Part shown: positions 50,746 to 59,015 of the stretch, one piece after another
Layout of the letters: every line of letters begins with the position of its first letter
How positions within the stretch are numbered: the stretch's first letter is position 1
Translations under genes and position numbers: made by a program
DNA from: UBA1738 sp045655325
GTDB lineage: Bacteria; Bacillota; Clostridia; UBA1381
DNA length: 60,429 nt
Direction: 5' to 3'
Assembly (NCBI GenBank): GCA_045655325.1
Contig: JAZOOY010000040.1
Coordinates: 1-60,429, forward strand
The notes under the pieces: generated by a model
What the model saw: the letters and a program-made list of their open reading frames with translations, nothing else
The model's database searches: none
Told to the model about the DNA's origin: nothing

Positions 50746-51511
50746 AGTTTTCATTTTTATGCTTTTGATAGATAAGCCAAAGACCACGAAGTAACAGGTC
50801 TTTATCATACACAATCTCGTGCTTGCAGTTTTCTATAATGCATTTTGAAAGTCCGCCTGTTGCAACAACAGTGGCTTTTTCGCCGATTTCTTCTTCGATT
50901 TTATCAAGCATACCGTCAAGCATTGAGGCATACCCCAAAATAGCTCCGCTTTGCATTGCATCAATAGTATTTTTACCGATTACACTCTTTGGTGTTTCAA
51001 GGCTTATTGATGGAAGCAGGGAAGTGGCTTTAGTTAGTGCATTCTGTGAAACCATAAGACCCGGAATAATTGCACCGCCTATATATGTGCCGGACTTATC
51101 TATAACAAATATAGTTGTAGCAGTTCCCATATCAATCATAACAACAGGTGGTGGGAAGTCATTAAGCACAGTAACCGCACCAACAACAAGGTCATCACCG
51201 AGCTGTGTTGGATTATCAAGGTCAACTTTAAGCCCTTCGCATCCTGAAATGGTGATAGGTTCTTTGCCTGTAACCAGCTTTACTGCATTTTTTAGTGCCT
51301 GATTGATTGGTGGCACAACTGAAGAAATAATAGAGCCCTCAAGGGATTCTATATCTATTTTGTTTAAGGTAAGTATATTTTTTAATAGTACTGCAAGTTC
51401 CATATCAGTTTTTGCAGAGTTTGTTGCAAGGCGTCCGTCAAAAACAATGTTGCCATTATCAATGCAACCGATGACAATGTTAGAGTTTCCTACGTCAAGT
51501 GCTAAAATCAT
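50744..51511 (-). CDS. coaX: Type III pantothenate kinase
   Basis: 255 residues. It catalyses the first step of CoA synthesis and belongs to the acetate-kinase/actin-fold group. MILALDVGNSNIVIG is the phosphate-1 loop; then ISSVVPPIN, PTQLGDDLVVGAV (with the Asp typical of type III), VVMIDMGTATTIFVI (phosphate-2, Asp/Thr) and GGAIIPGLMVSQNAL; VATGGLSK closes the nucleotide site. AGGAGGG lies before the ATG. Monocistronic. Confidence 0.95.
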   Translation of the reverse strand: MILALDVGNSNIVIGCIDNGNIVFDGRLATNSAKTDMELAVLLKNILTLNKIDIESLEGSIISSVVPPINQALKNAVKLVTGKEPITISGCEGLKVDLDNPTQLGDDLVVGAVTVLNDFPPPVVMIDMGTATTIFVIDKSGTYIGGAIIPGLMVSQNALTKATSLLPSISLETPKSVIGKNTIDAMQSGAILGYASMLDGMLDKIEEEIGEKATVVATGGLSKCIIENCKHEIVYDKDLLLRGLWLIYQKHKNEN

Positions 51512-51584
51512 ATTACGCCCTCCTTTTATCGTTTCTTTAGTACATTATACTATTTTTTGTTGAAAAAAGCAATAAAAAAATGCA

Positions 51585-51614
51585 TTAAAAAAGAGCGGTA
51601 ACAAGTACCGCTCA
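51585..51614 (-). terminator. Terminator of the Cys-rich membrane protein gene
   Basis: Minus-strand stem GAGCGGTA / TACCGCTC with a 5-nt loop, followed by T's. Confidence 0.8.
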
Positions 51615-51627
51615 AATGTCTTTAAAG

Positions 51628-51885
51628 TTATTCGCATTTACCTCTGTTATCACAACAACCTCTTGTAATTAGAGTTACCAAGAAGATAACGAATAAAATC
51701 ACAACTGATGCAATAAGAAGTGGAAGAGCTGCAGCTAGTGCTGCTGCAAAGTTTACACCAAGGATAAGGGCTATAACAGCCAAAATTAGAGCTGCAAGGA
51801 AAGCAAGAGCCAGGTTATATAGTCTGCAACATCTTGATGTGCATACACAACCTTCTCTTTCAGAATTATTTATTGGACAATACAT
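51628..51885 (-). CDS. Small Cys-rich two-helix membrane protein
   Basis: 85 residues with AAGGAGGTGAG before the ATG. Cys residues cluster in the head (Cys3, 13, 15, 19, 20) and the tail (Cys77, 78, 84), on both sides of two hydrophobic stretches (LALAFLAALILAVIALILG and ALPLLIASVVILFVIFLV). If the two stretches form a hairpin, both Cys clusters face the same side and could form disulfides or bind metal. I do not recognise the family. Strong RBS and terminator argue for real expression. Confidence 0.65.
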   Translation of the reverse strand: MYCPINNSEREGCVCTSRCCRLYNLALAFLAALILAVIALILGVNFAAALAAALPLLIASVVILFVIFLVTLITRGCCDNRGKCE

Positions 51886-51973
51886 AAACTCACCTCCTTT
51901 TTATGTAAGGAAAACCGCTCCTAACACATAATATGAAAAAGTAAAAAAAATGGGTAAAATATAATGGAAAAAC

Positions 51974-52002
51974 TTGAAAAAAAACATATGCCGTGATATA
52001 AT
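51974..52002 (+). promoter_or_regulatory. Promoter of fhs
   Basis: TTGAAA (51974-51979), 17-bp spacer, extended -10 TG-A-TATAAT (51997-52002); the leader is under 30 nt. Confidence 0.8.
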
Positions 52003-52035
52003 TATTTCATATATAAACTATATGGAGATGAGAAT

Positions 52036-53703
52036 ATGAAAACTGATATTGAAATAGCTCAGAGTATAGAAATGCAAAAGATTACTAAGATTGCCCAAAA
52101 GGCAGGAATTGACGAAAAGTATCTTGAGCAGTACGGAAACTATAAGGCTAAGGTTGACCTTAGCATTATGAAAGAAAACCAGAATAAAGACGGTAAGCTT
52201 ATTTTGGTTACTGCAATCACACCAACACCTGCAGGTGAGGGTAAAACAACCACTACAATCGGTCTTGCAGACGGTATGCAGAAGATTGGTAAGAACGTAA
52301 TGGTTGCTCTTCGTGAGCCATCTCTTGGTCCTGTGTTCGGTATTAAGGGCGGTGCTGCCGGTGGTGGATATGCACAGGTTGTTCCTATGGAAGATATCAA
52401 CCTTCACTTTACAGGAGACTTCCATGCAATTGGTGCTGCAAATAACCTTTTAGCTGCTCTTCTTGATAACCACATTCAGCAGGGAAATGCTCTTGGAATT
52501 GACCCAAGAAAGATCACCTGGAAGAGATGCGTTGATATGAATGACAGACAACTTAGATTCGTTGTTGACGGTCTTGGTGGTAAGGTAAACGGTGTTCCTC
52601 GTGAAGACGGTTTTGATATCACTGTTGCATCAGAAATTATGGCGGTTCTTTGCCTTGCAAGCTCTATTACAGACTTAAAAGAACGCTTGTCAAGAATTAT
52701 TGTGGGCTATACATATTCAGATGAGCCTGTAACAGCAGGTCAGCTAAAGGCAGAAGGTGCTATGACAGCACTTTTAAAGGATGCAATAAAGCCTAACCTT
52801 GTTCAGACATTAGAGGGTACACCTGCTTTAGTTCACGGTGGCCCATTTGCAAATATTGCACACGGCTGTAACTCTGTTACAGCAACAAAGCTTGCTCTAA
52901 AACTTGGCGACTATGCAATCACAGAAGCAGGATTTGGTGCAGACCTTGGTGCAGAAAAGTTCCTTGATATTAAGTGTCGTTTTGCAGGACTTAAGCCATC
53001 TTGCGTGGTATTGGTTGCAACTGTTCGTGCTTTAAAGATGCACGGCGGTGTAGCTAAAGCTGACCTTAATAACGAAAATCTTGAAGCACTAGAGGCAGGA
53101 ATACCAAACCTATTAAAACACCTTGAAAACGTAACAGAAGTTTATAAACTTCCTTGCGTTGTTGCAATTAATAAGTTCCCAACAGATACAGATAAGGAAA
53201 TTGAACTAATCATCGCTAAATGTAAAGAACTTGGCGTAAACGTTGTTCTTTCTGACGTTTGGGCAAAAGGTGGAGAAGGCGGTATTGAGCTTGCTGAAGA
53301 AGTTGTACGTCTTTGCGAAAAGGAAAATGACTTCACATTCTGTTATGAAGATGATGCAAGTATTAAGGATAAAATCGGTGCAATCGTTAAGAAGATTTAC
53401 GGTGGTGACGGCGTTATCTTCACAAAGAACGCAGATAGCCAGATTAAAAAACTTGAAGATATGGGTTACTCAAATCTTCCTGTTTGTATGGCAAAGACCC
53501 AATATAGCTTCTCTGACGATATGACAAAGCTTGGTGCGCCAAAGGGATTTGAAGTAACAGTTCGAAACATAAAAATATCCGCCGGAGCAGGATTTATAGT
53601 AGCTTTAACCGGCGATATTATGACAATGCCGGGCTTACCTAAAGTTCCTGCTGCAGAGCGGATTGATGTCGATGAAAATGGAGTTATTACAGGTTTGTTC
53701 TAA
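52036..53703 (+). CDS. fhs: Formate--tetrahydrofolate ligase
   Basis: 555 residues. It makes 10-formyl-THF from formate, THF and ATP; it feeds purine synthesis or, in acetogens, the Wood-Ljungdahl methyl branch. Signature features are the P-loop ITPTPAGEGKTTTTIGLADG (~55-74), REPSLGPVFGIKGGAAGGGYAQVVPMEDINLHFTGD (in parts), the DMNDRQLR motif, GGPFANIAHGCNS and the C-terminal IMTMPGLPKVPAAERIDV. Its stop codon overlaps that of the convergent DUF1836 gene by 4 bp. No other Wood-Ljungdahl genes are in view. Confidence 0.97.
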   Translation: MKTDIEIAQSIEMQKITKIAQKAGIDEKYLEQYGNYKAKVDLSIMKENQNKDGKLILVTAITPTPAGEGKTTTTIGLADGMQKIGKNVMVALREPSLGPVFGIKGGAAGGGYAQVVPMEDINLHFTGDFHAIGAANNLLAALLDNHIQQGNALGIDPRKITWKRCVDMNDRQLRFVVDGLGGKVNGVPREDGFDITVASEIMAVLCLASSITDLKERLSRIIVGYTYSDEPVTAGQLKAEGAMTALLKDAIKPNLVQTLEGTPALVHGGPFANIAHGCNSVTATKLALKLGDYAITEAGFGADLGAEKFLDIKCRFAGLKPSCVVLVATVRALKMHGGVAKADLNNENLEALEAGIPNLLKHLENVTEVYKLPCVVAINKFPTDTDKEIELIIAKCKELGVNVVLSDVWAKGGEGGIELAEEVVRLCEKENDFTFCYEDDASIKDKIGAIVKKIYGGDGVIFTKNADSQIKKLEDMGYSNLPVCMAKTQYSFSDDMTKLGAPKGFEVTVRNIKISAGAGFIVALTGDIMTMPGLPKVPAAERIDVDENGVITGLF

Positions 53704-54263
53704 TTTTCAGAATTAAATTCTGTAATTCTTTCAATCAGACACTTATAAATATTAGCTGAAAATGCAATCTGCATTATCAAATCATTGATTCTGTTTGGAT
53801 CTGCATTTTCGGTTGTCAAAATAGGATTGGCAATTTTGTCTGCCTGTTCTGACACAAAAGAAAAACTGGTTTTCTGGTTTTTTGTAAATGAATTATAGAT
53901 ACACTTGACTTCTTCCTCGGAAATATCTGTAGGAAGAAGTTTTTGTATTGTATTCATATTAAGACTTTGTTTTAAAGTACAGATCACGATTATGTACGCA
54001 ATGTGCATACGGCTGTACTTCTTTTTTATTGGAGCAGGCATGAGGTTTAATTTTACATAGTTGTTTATCATTGGTCTTGTAATTTCATTGCCACCCGTAT
54101 AGAAAATTTCAAGATTAGAAAAATATTTATTAACTATTTCAATAACCTGGTCCATATAAAGGTCAATTTCAGGAAGCTCATCCCATAAGGGAAGAAATCC
54201 CATATCCAAAAGGCGTTTGCATTCTTCAAGACACTTATTAGCATTTGTTTTTGAGTATTTCAT
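53700..54263 (-). CDS. DUF1836 family protein
   Basis: 187 residues with the family's MerR-like helical N-terminus: PLWDELPEIDLYMDQVIEIVNKYF, ITRPMINNYVKLNLMPAPIKKKYSRMHIAYIIVICTLKQ (in parts). The central part looks like a winged-helix DNA-binding motif (TRPMINNYVKLNLM), so a regulator is plausible. A short helical C-terminal domain follows. It converges with fhs and the stop codons overlap; no terminator hairpin is seen between them. Confidence 0.85.
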   Translation of the reverse strand: MKYSKTNANKCLEECKRLLDMGFLPLWDELPEIDLYMDQVIEIVNKYFSNLEIFYTGGNEITRPMINNYVKLNLMPAPIKKKYSRMHIAYIIVICTLKQSLNMNTIQKLLPTDISEEEVKCIYNSFTKNQKTSFSFVSEQADKIANPILTTENADPNRINDLIMQIAFSANIYKCLIERITEFNSEN

Positions 54264-54371
54264 CTTAAAATCTCCTAAATTTCATTTTACTACTACTATT
54301 ATTATAGCACATTCTCTGTCAAAATCAAGTAATTTAATTTTTAATATAACAAGAAAAGTGCTCAATATTTA

Positions 54372-54400
54372 TTGACAAAATACGGAAAATGTGGTAACAT
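54372..54400 (+). promoter_or_regulatory. Promoter of the hemolysin III-like/acyl-CoA synthetase operon
   Basis: TTGACA (54372-54377), 17-bp spacer, TAACAT (54395-54400). Confidence 0.8.
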
Positions 54401-54454
54401 AGTATTAAATACTAGATGTATAAATGTTGCATATCATTTATGGAGGCAGACATT

Positions 54455-55114
54455 ATGAAAAAACTAAAAAAGGTAGCAGAAAGAGCTCAAACTTTAGGCG
54501 AGGAAATAGCAAATGCGATTTCTCACGGACTTGGAACAGGACTTTCAATAGCAGGAATGATAATCTTGATTGTCGCGGCAGTTGTGCACGATAAGGGAGC
54601 AATTGCTGTAGTTAGTGCATCACTTTACGGTGCAGGACTCATTCTTTTATATACAAATTCATCACTTTATCACTCATTAACAAACAAAAAAGCAAAAAGA
54701 GTGTTTAAAATACTAGACCATTGCTCAATTTTTGTTTTGATTTTAAGTTCATATATACCGGTGCTTCTTGTAATAATAGGCGGAGCACTTGGCTGGACTT
54801 GGTTTGGTATTTGTACCGCTTGTACAGTGCTTGGTGTGGTTTTAAATTCAATCAATCTTGAGCGTTTTAAAAAGCTTTCAATGATTTTATATGTGGTAGT
54901 AGGCTGGTCCGCTCTTGCAATTATGAAACCATTAGTTGAAGCAATCAATATGAAAGAGCTTATCCTTTTGGTCACAGGCGGAGTAGCATACACACTAGGA
55001 ATTATATTCTATAAAAACAAAACAGTAAAATATATGCACTTTATTTGGCACATTTTTGTGCTTGCAGGTAGCATATTGCAATATTTCTTTATTTTAAGTT
55101 ATTATACGAGGTGA
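54455..55114 (+). CDS. Hemolysin III / PAQR family membrane protein
   Basis: 219 residues from the ATG 54455 (GGAGG upstream), seven membrane segments. Family motifs: EEIANAISHGLGTGLSIAG, the SSLYHSLTNKKAKRVFKILDHCSIFVLI segment with conserved Ser-His and Asp-His (in parts), and KYMHFIWHIFVLAGSILQYF at the end, with the third conserved His pair. These residues form a metal site shared with PAQR receptors and alkaline ceramidases. Hemolysis is not implied. The stop overlaps the upstream region of the next gene (TGA in the GAGGTGA site). Confidence 0.9.
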   Translation: MKKLKKVAERAQTLGEEIANAISHGLGTGLSIAGMIILIVAAVVHDKGAIAVVSASLYGAGLILLYTNSSLYHSLTNKKAKRVFKILDHCSIFVLILSSYIPVLLVIIGGALGWTWFGICTACTVLGVVLNSINLERFKKLSMILYVVVGWSALAIMKPLVEAINMKELILLVTGGVAYTLGIIFYKNKTVKYMHFIWHIFVLAGSILQYFFILSYYTR

Positions 55115-55119
55115 GAATT

Positions 55120-56829
55120 ATGATGAAACAAGTCGAAAATTTTAATCCAGGAATCTATGGAAAAGAGCCACTTTTTGATGTAAGAGAAATCAGTACATTA
55201 AAAGAAATGTTTGAAACAAGTACAGAATTGTATGCTGACAGAACTGGATTTTTAGTAAAGGATGACCCAAAGGGTCCATATTCAGAAATCAGCTATAAAA
55301 AGTTCCGTGAAGACGTGTATGCTATGGCGACAGGTCTTATTGATATGGGACTTTCTGGCAAAAAGATTGCAGTTATAGGCGAAAATAGCTATCGTTGGAT
55401 AGTAACATATATGAGCGTTGTAACAGGCGTTGGAACAATTGTACCGATTGATAAGGAACTTCCTTATGATGAAATCAAGTATCTTCTTGATTTTTCAGAA
55501 TGTTCTGCAATTGTATCAAGCAAAAAGATACTAAAAAATAAGCCTGAGCTTGCAGATTGCGGTATTCCTTGTATTTCAATGGGTGATGGTGAGCTTACAA
55601 TGGATAGCGTTATTGAAAAGGGTCAAAGCCTTTTAGATAGTGGTGATACTCGCTATAAAGATGCGGTTGTTAATCCTGAAGATGTAAACATAATTCTTTT
55701 CACATCAGGAACAACAGGTGTTTCAAAGGGTGTTATGCTTTCACATAAGAACTTGTGTTCAAACCTTAAGAATATTTGTGCGGTGTTTAAAATTACTCAC
55801 GAAGACCGAGTATTCTCATTCTTACCGCTACATCATACTTATGAGTGTACATGCGGACATCTTGCTGAAATTTATGTTGGTGCATCTATTGCATATTGTC
55901 AGGGACCAAAATACATAGTTAAAAATATGCAGGAAGCACAACCAACAATGTTCTTTGCCGTTCCGCTTGTTCTTCAGTCAATTTACAGAATGCTAAACAA
56001 AACATTGGAAAAGAAAGGCAAGACAAAAACTGTAAAAACAGGTATTGCTATTTCAAAATTCCTTTTGAAATTTGGAATTGATATAAGAAGAAAGCTTTTC
56101 TCTGAAATTATTGAAAATTTTGGTGGAAAACTAAAGATGTTCCTTGTTGGTGCTGCTCACATTGAGCCAGAAATTCTGCAGTTCTTTACTGATCTTGGTA
56201 TCACAAGTATCCAGGGCTATGGAATGACAGAATGTTCTCCGCTTATTGCAGCAAACCGTGTTTGCAGACACAGAAACGAATCTGCAGGACTTCCAATACC
56301 AGAGCTTTATGTAAAGATTGATAACCCTGATGAAAACGGAGTAGGGGAAATCATCGCAAAGAGTGACAGCGTTATGGTTGGATACTATAACAACCCTGAA
56401 GAAACAGCAAAAACCCTTAGAGATGGCTGGCTTTATACAGGTGATATCGGATACCTTAAGGATGGATTCATCTATATCACAGGTAGAAGCAAGAACGTAA
56501 TTATTACTTCAAACGGAAAGAACGTTTTCCCTGAAGAAATTGAAGGTTATTTGTGCCGTTCAAAGTACATATCAGAGTCCATGGTATATGAAGCAGAAGT
56601 GGACGGCAAAAAGGTGATTTCAGCACAGGTTTATCCTGATTTTGAAGAAGTTGAGCTAAAGCTTGGCGTAGGATACAGCGATGAGGCTTTAAATTCGCTA
56701 ATTGAAGAAGAAGTTAAAGTTATAAATAAGGATATTCCACAGTGGAAGTCGGTGGCAAATCTAATCGTAAGAAAAGAACCATTTATAAAAACCACAACAC
56801 AAAAAATTAAGCGTTCAGCAAATATTTAA
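55120..56829 (+). CDS. AMP-binding long-chain acyl-CoA synthetase
   Basis: 569 residues of the ANL superfamily. Motifs: P-loop ILFTSGTTGVSKGVMLSHKN (~195), QGYGMTECSPLIA (A5), YTGDIGYLKDGFIYITGR (A7/A8) and the late Lys in KTTTQKIKRSANI (A10). Such enzymes activate fatty acids to acyl-AMP and acyl-CoA. The start ATG 55120 has GAGGTGA 5 bp upstream; the GTG at 55111 is part of that site. It is coupled to the hemolysin III-like gene, which suggests lipid-related roles for both. Confidence 0.92.
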   Translation: MMKQVENFNPGIYGKEPLFDVREISTLKEMFETSTELYADRTGFLVKDDPKGPYSEISYKKFREDVYAMATGLIDMGLSGKKIAVIGENSYRWIVTYMSVVTGVGTIVPIDKELPYDEIKYLLDFSECSAIVSSKKILKNKPELADCGIPCISMGDGELTMDSVIEKGQSLLDSGDTRYKDAVVNPEDVNIILFTSGTTGVSKGVMLSHKNLCSNLKNICAVFKITHEDRVFSFLPLHHTYECTCGHLAEIYVGASIAYCQGPKYIVKNMQEAQPTMFFAVPLVLQSIYRMLNKTLEKKGKTKTVKTGIAISKFLLKFGIDIRRKLFSEIIENFGGKLKMFLVGAAHIEPEILQFFTDLGITSIQGYGMTECSPLIAANRVCRHRNESAGLPIPELYVKIDNPDENGVGEIIAKSDSVMVGYYNNPEETAKTLRDGWLYTGDIGYLKDGFIYITGRSKNVIITSNGKNVFPEEIEGYLCRSKYISESMVYEAEVDGKKVISAQVYPDFEEVELKLGVGYSDEALNSLIEEEVKVINKDIPQWKSVANLIVRKEPFIKTTTQKIKRSANI

Positions 56830-56956
56830 ACTTTACTTTTTTAAAAGAATAATGTATAATAAATGTAAGGCATACATTTATTACAAATTTTAGTGCCGTA
56901 TCCATGCATTTTGTGTGGATGCGGTTCTTCTATAAAGAGAAAAGGAGATAAGAAAA
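56830..56956 (+). promoter_or_regulatory. Promoter and hairpin-rich leader of the stalk-domain gene
   Basis: TATAAT (56855-56860) is followed directly by an inverted repeat TAAATGTA / TACATTTA (56860-56880), which would overlap the transcription start and could be an operator. A second hairpin CCGTATCCA / TGGATGCGG lies near 56896-56924 without a T-run. AAAGGAGAT precedes the gene. Confidence 0.45.
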
Positions 56957-57820
56957 ATGCAAAAAAAAATCAGTTTAGCTTTAGCTGTAATCATGTCAGT
57001 AACAACCTTGGGAGTAAGTGCTGCACGTAATCCATATAATGAAATGGATTGTATTAACCTATCCAATAAAACTATTGGTGAATATGCATATGAGAGTGAC
57101 ATTATTCTTGAAGAGTTTAAGGAAATGTATGGTCTTCCGGAAGATATGGCGGGGGATACCAACGAAGCAGTTGCCATGGGATATATTCCGCTTAAAAAGT
57201 TTGCAGAAATTAGTAAAGTAACACTTGATGAAGTGATTGCTTACTACAAGGACGGTTATATCGGTACCGAAGAAATAACAGGGGATACACTGCTTAAGGA
57301 AGTTGACGGTAACGTAAAGCTTGCAAAGGCTTTGGGCGATACTCCAATTGAAGAGTTCAGAGCAACTTTCGGATTTGGTACGGAAATAACAGAAGATACA
57401 CCATACAAAGACGTTGAAAACGTAATTAAACGTGCAATGATTGCCGAAGCAAAGGCTCTAAGCTATGATGACGGTACTTCAATCCTTGTTATGGTTAAGG
57501 GAAAATACATCGATTTTGACACAGCACCTGTTATTGTAGATCAAAGAGTACTTGTTCCAATGAGAAACATTTTTGAAGCACTTGGCGCTGTTGTTTCATG
57601 GCAGGGAGATGTTAACACAGTATTAGCAACAAAGGGACAAACAGTTGTAGCACTTCAACCGGGACAGAGCTACTTGTTTAAGAATAGTGAAAAGGTTGAA
57701 ATGCCGGTTGCGAGCATTGCAAAGGATAACCGTGTTTTAGTACCAATTCGTGCAATTGCAGAAGCATTTGATACAGAAGTTTTCTATAATGCAAATACAA
57801 AAACAGTTGTAATTCACTAA
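56957..57820 (+). CDS. Secreted stalk-domain protein (copper amine oxidase N-terminal-like)
   Basis: 287 residues. A signal peptide (KKISLALAVIMSVTTLGVSA) is followed by two or three helical repeats sharing the pattern TIGEYA..S / PLKKFAEIS / PIEEFRATFG (residues ~35-160). A C-terminal Cu_amine_oxidN1/stalk domain follows: KYIDFDTAPVIVDQRVLVPMRNIFEALGAVVSW (in parts) and NRVLVPIRAIAEAFDTEVFYN. The name is historical; there is no copper enzyme. In clostridia this domain is common on surface and sporulation-linked exported proteins. No membrane or wall anchor is seen. Confidence 0.88.
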   Translation: MQKKISLALAVIMSVTTLGVSAARNPYNEMDCINLSNKTIGEYAYESDIILEEFKEMYGLPEDMAGDTNEAVAMGYIPLKKFAEISKVTLDEVIAYYKDGYIGTEEITGDTLLKEVDGNVKLAKALGDTPIEEFRATFGFGTEITEDTPYKDVENVIKRAMIAEAKALSYDDGTSILVMVKGKYIDFDTAPVIVDQRVLVPMRNIFEALGAVVSWQGDVNTVLATKGQTVVALQPGQSYLFKNSEKVEMPVASIAKDNRVLVPIRAIAEAFDTEVFYNANTKTVVIH

Positions 57821-57824
57821 TAAA

Positions 57825-57855
57825 AAACCAACACAATTTTGTGTTGGTTTTTTTG
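57825..57855. terminator. Bidirectional terminator between the stalk-domain and SGNH genes
   Basis: Perfect 12-bp stem AAACCAACACAA / TTGTGTTGGTTT; the T-run overlaps the end of the minus-strand SGNH gene. Confidence 0.85.
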
Positions 57856-58899
57856 TTAAAGAAATTCTTTTAATGCTTTAATGACGAACGAGGCTATACT
57901 ATTAAAACCAATGTCGCCTGGGTGTATATTGTCTGAAATAGCAACATCTCTAACAGATTCAAACATATCTTTTCCTTTAATAAGTCTGACATTTTTGTCG
58001 CCATTTTTTATAGCGTTTTGATATGTTCTTTCAATAATTTCCACACGTTTTTCATCTTCAGAATTCAGATAATATTTTGGTGCTGTCATCATTATGATAG
58101 GTAGGTTAGGTTGTGATTTTCTTATAATCTTGAACATTTTTTCATGGGTTTTGTCAAGATGTTCAGGTGTTGGTGCGTTGTAGTCATAGTCATATACAAA
58201 GGCTGACATTTCAAGATTCGCAATGTATTTCGCCATAGTTTCTTCACCTAAGGCATTTCCGCCGAATCCGAGATTTAAATAATCACAATCAAGCTCACGG
58301 CTTACCATGTTTTCGTAAATATTACCAGGACGTGATGCGCAACCTCCTTGTGTGGTTGATGAACCATAAAATACAATTGGTTTTTTAATTGTATAGTCAG
58401 TAGCTTTTTTTAATACGCTTCCATCTTTTACGCCAATGTAAATTTCTTTTATGCTTGAGCAAATAGGGAAGTTTATAGTATATTCAAGTCCTTGTAAATC
58501 ATCATCTAAATCGATTATACCTTCAAAGGTGTCTTTTGTTCCATGAGGAGGTATATAAGCACCGATATAACGTTTATCAGAATATAGATCAAATCCTGCT
58601 GTTGCAGTAAAAGAATAATTTGGTATAAAAAAAGCAGAATCGTACTTTACATAAATTGCGATGTATGGGCTGTTGGTAAAAAAACGAATTCTACCACCTG
58701 CTGGATTTTGTGAAATAAGTGCAACTTTTTCACTTACAGTTATAGCATCTTCGGGTTTCATTCTTCTGTATATCCCATCAGTCAACATAACTCCGTGAAC
58801 GGAAAGTTCTTCAGCGCTATGGTATACCAAGCCGTCTCTTTCTATTTCAGTCGGTATGGTAAAGTTTTTATCTATGTCGGCAATGTTTTTTGTTTTCAT
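57856..58899 (-). CDS. SGNH/GDSL-type esterase, probably carbohydrate-active
   Basis: 347 residues from the ATG at 58899 (AAGGAGAT upstream; an in-frame start at 58962 lacks one). The N-terminal beta-sandwich (about 20-170) is typical of two-domain carbohydrate esterases. The SGNH domain carries block I FYGSSTTQGG with nucleophile Ser181, block II/III LGFGGNALGEETMA, and block V DNIHPGDIGF with the catalytic Asp-His. No signal peptide, so it probably deacylates imported sugars or intracellular metabolites. Confidence 0.87.
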   Translation of the reverse strand: MKTKNIADIDKNFTIPTEIERDGLVYHSAEELSVHGVMLTDGIYRRMKPEDAITVSEKVALISQNPAGGRIRFFTNSPYIAIYVKYDSAFFIPNYSFTATAGFDLYSDKRYIGAYIPPHGTKDTFEGIIDLDDDLQGLEYTINFPICSSIKEIYIGVKDGSVLKKATDYTIKKPIVFYGSSTTQGGCASRPGNIYENMVSRELDCDYLNLGFGGNALGEETMAKYIANLEMSAFVYDYDYNAPTPEHLDKTHEKMFKIIRKSQPNLPIIMMTAPKYYLNSEDEKRVEIIERTYQNAIKNGDKNVRLIKGKDMFESVRDVAISDNIHPGDIGFNSIASFVIKALKEFL

Positions 58900-58960
58900 A
58901 TTATTAAATCTCCTTTGATTGAGTAATATAATTATATCATTCAAATTTATAAAAGTCAAC

Positions 58961-58993
58961 AAAAAAGACCTTGTAGAAAATCTACAAGGTCTT
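58961..58993 (-). terminator. Terminator of ppdK
   Basis: Minus-strand stem AAGACCTTGTAGA / TCTACAAGGTCTT with a T-run. It lies 22 nt after the stop of the full-length ppdK frame at 59016, as if the complete product were the functional one. Confidence 0.85.
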
Positions 58994-59015
58994 AATTATT
59001 GCTTATAATCAGGAA

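Noticed and set aside
51886..52035. THF riboswitch upstream of fhs
   Set aside because: The promoter at 51974-52002 leaves a leader of under 30 nt, too short for an aptamer.
54455..55114. A haemolysin toxin
   Set aside because: The hemolysin III/PAQR family name is historical; the sequence is a seven-helix membrane protein with a metal site and no secretion signal of a toxin.
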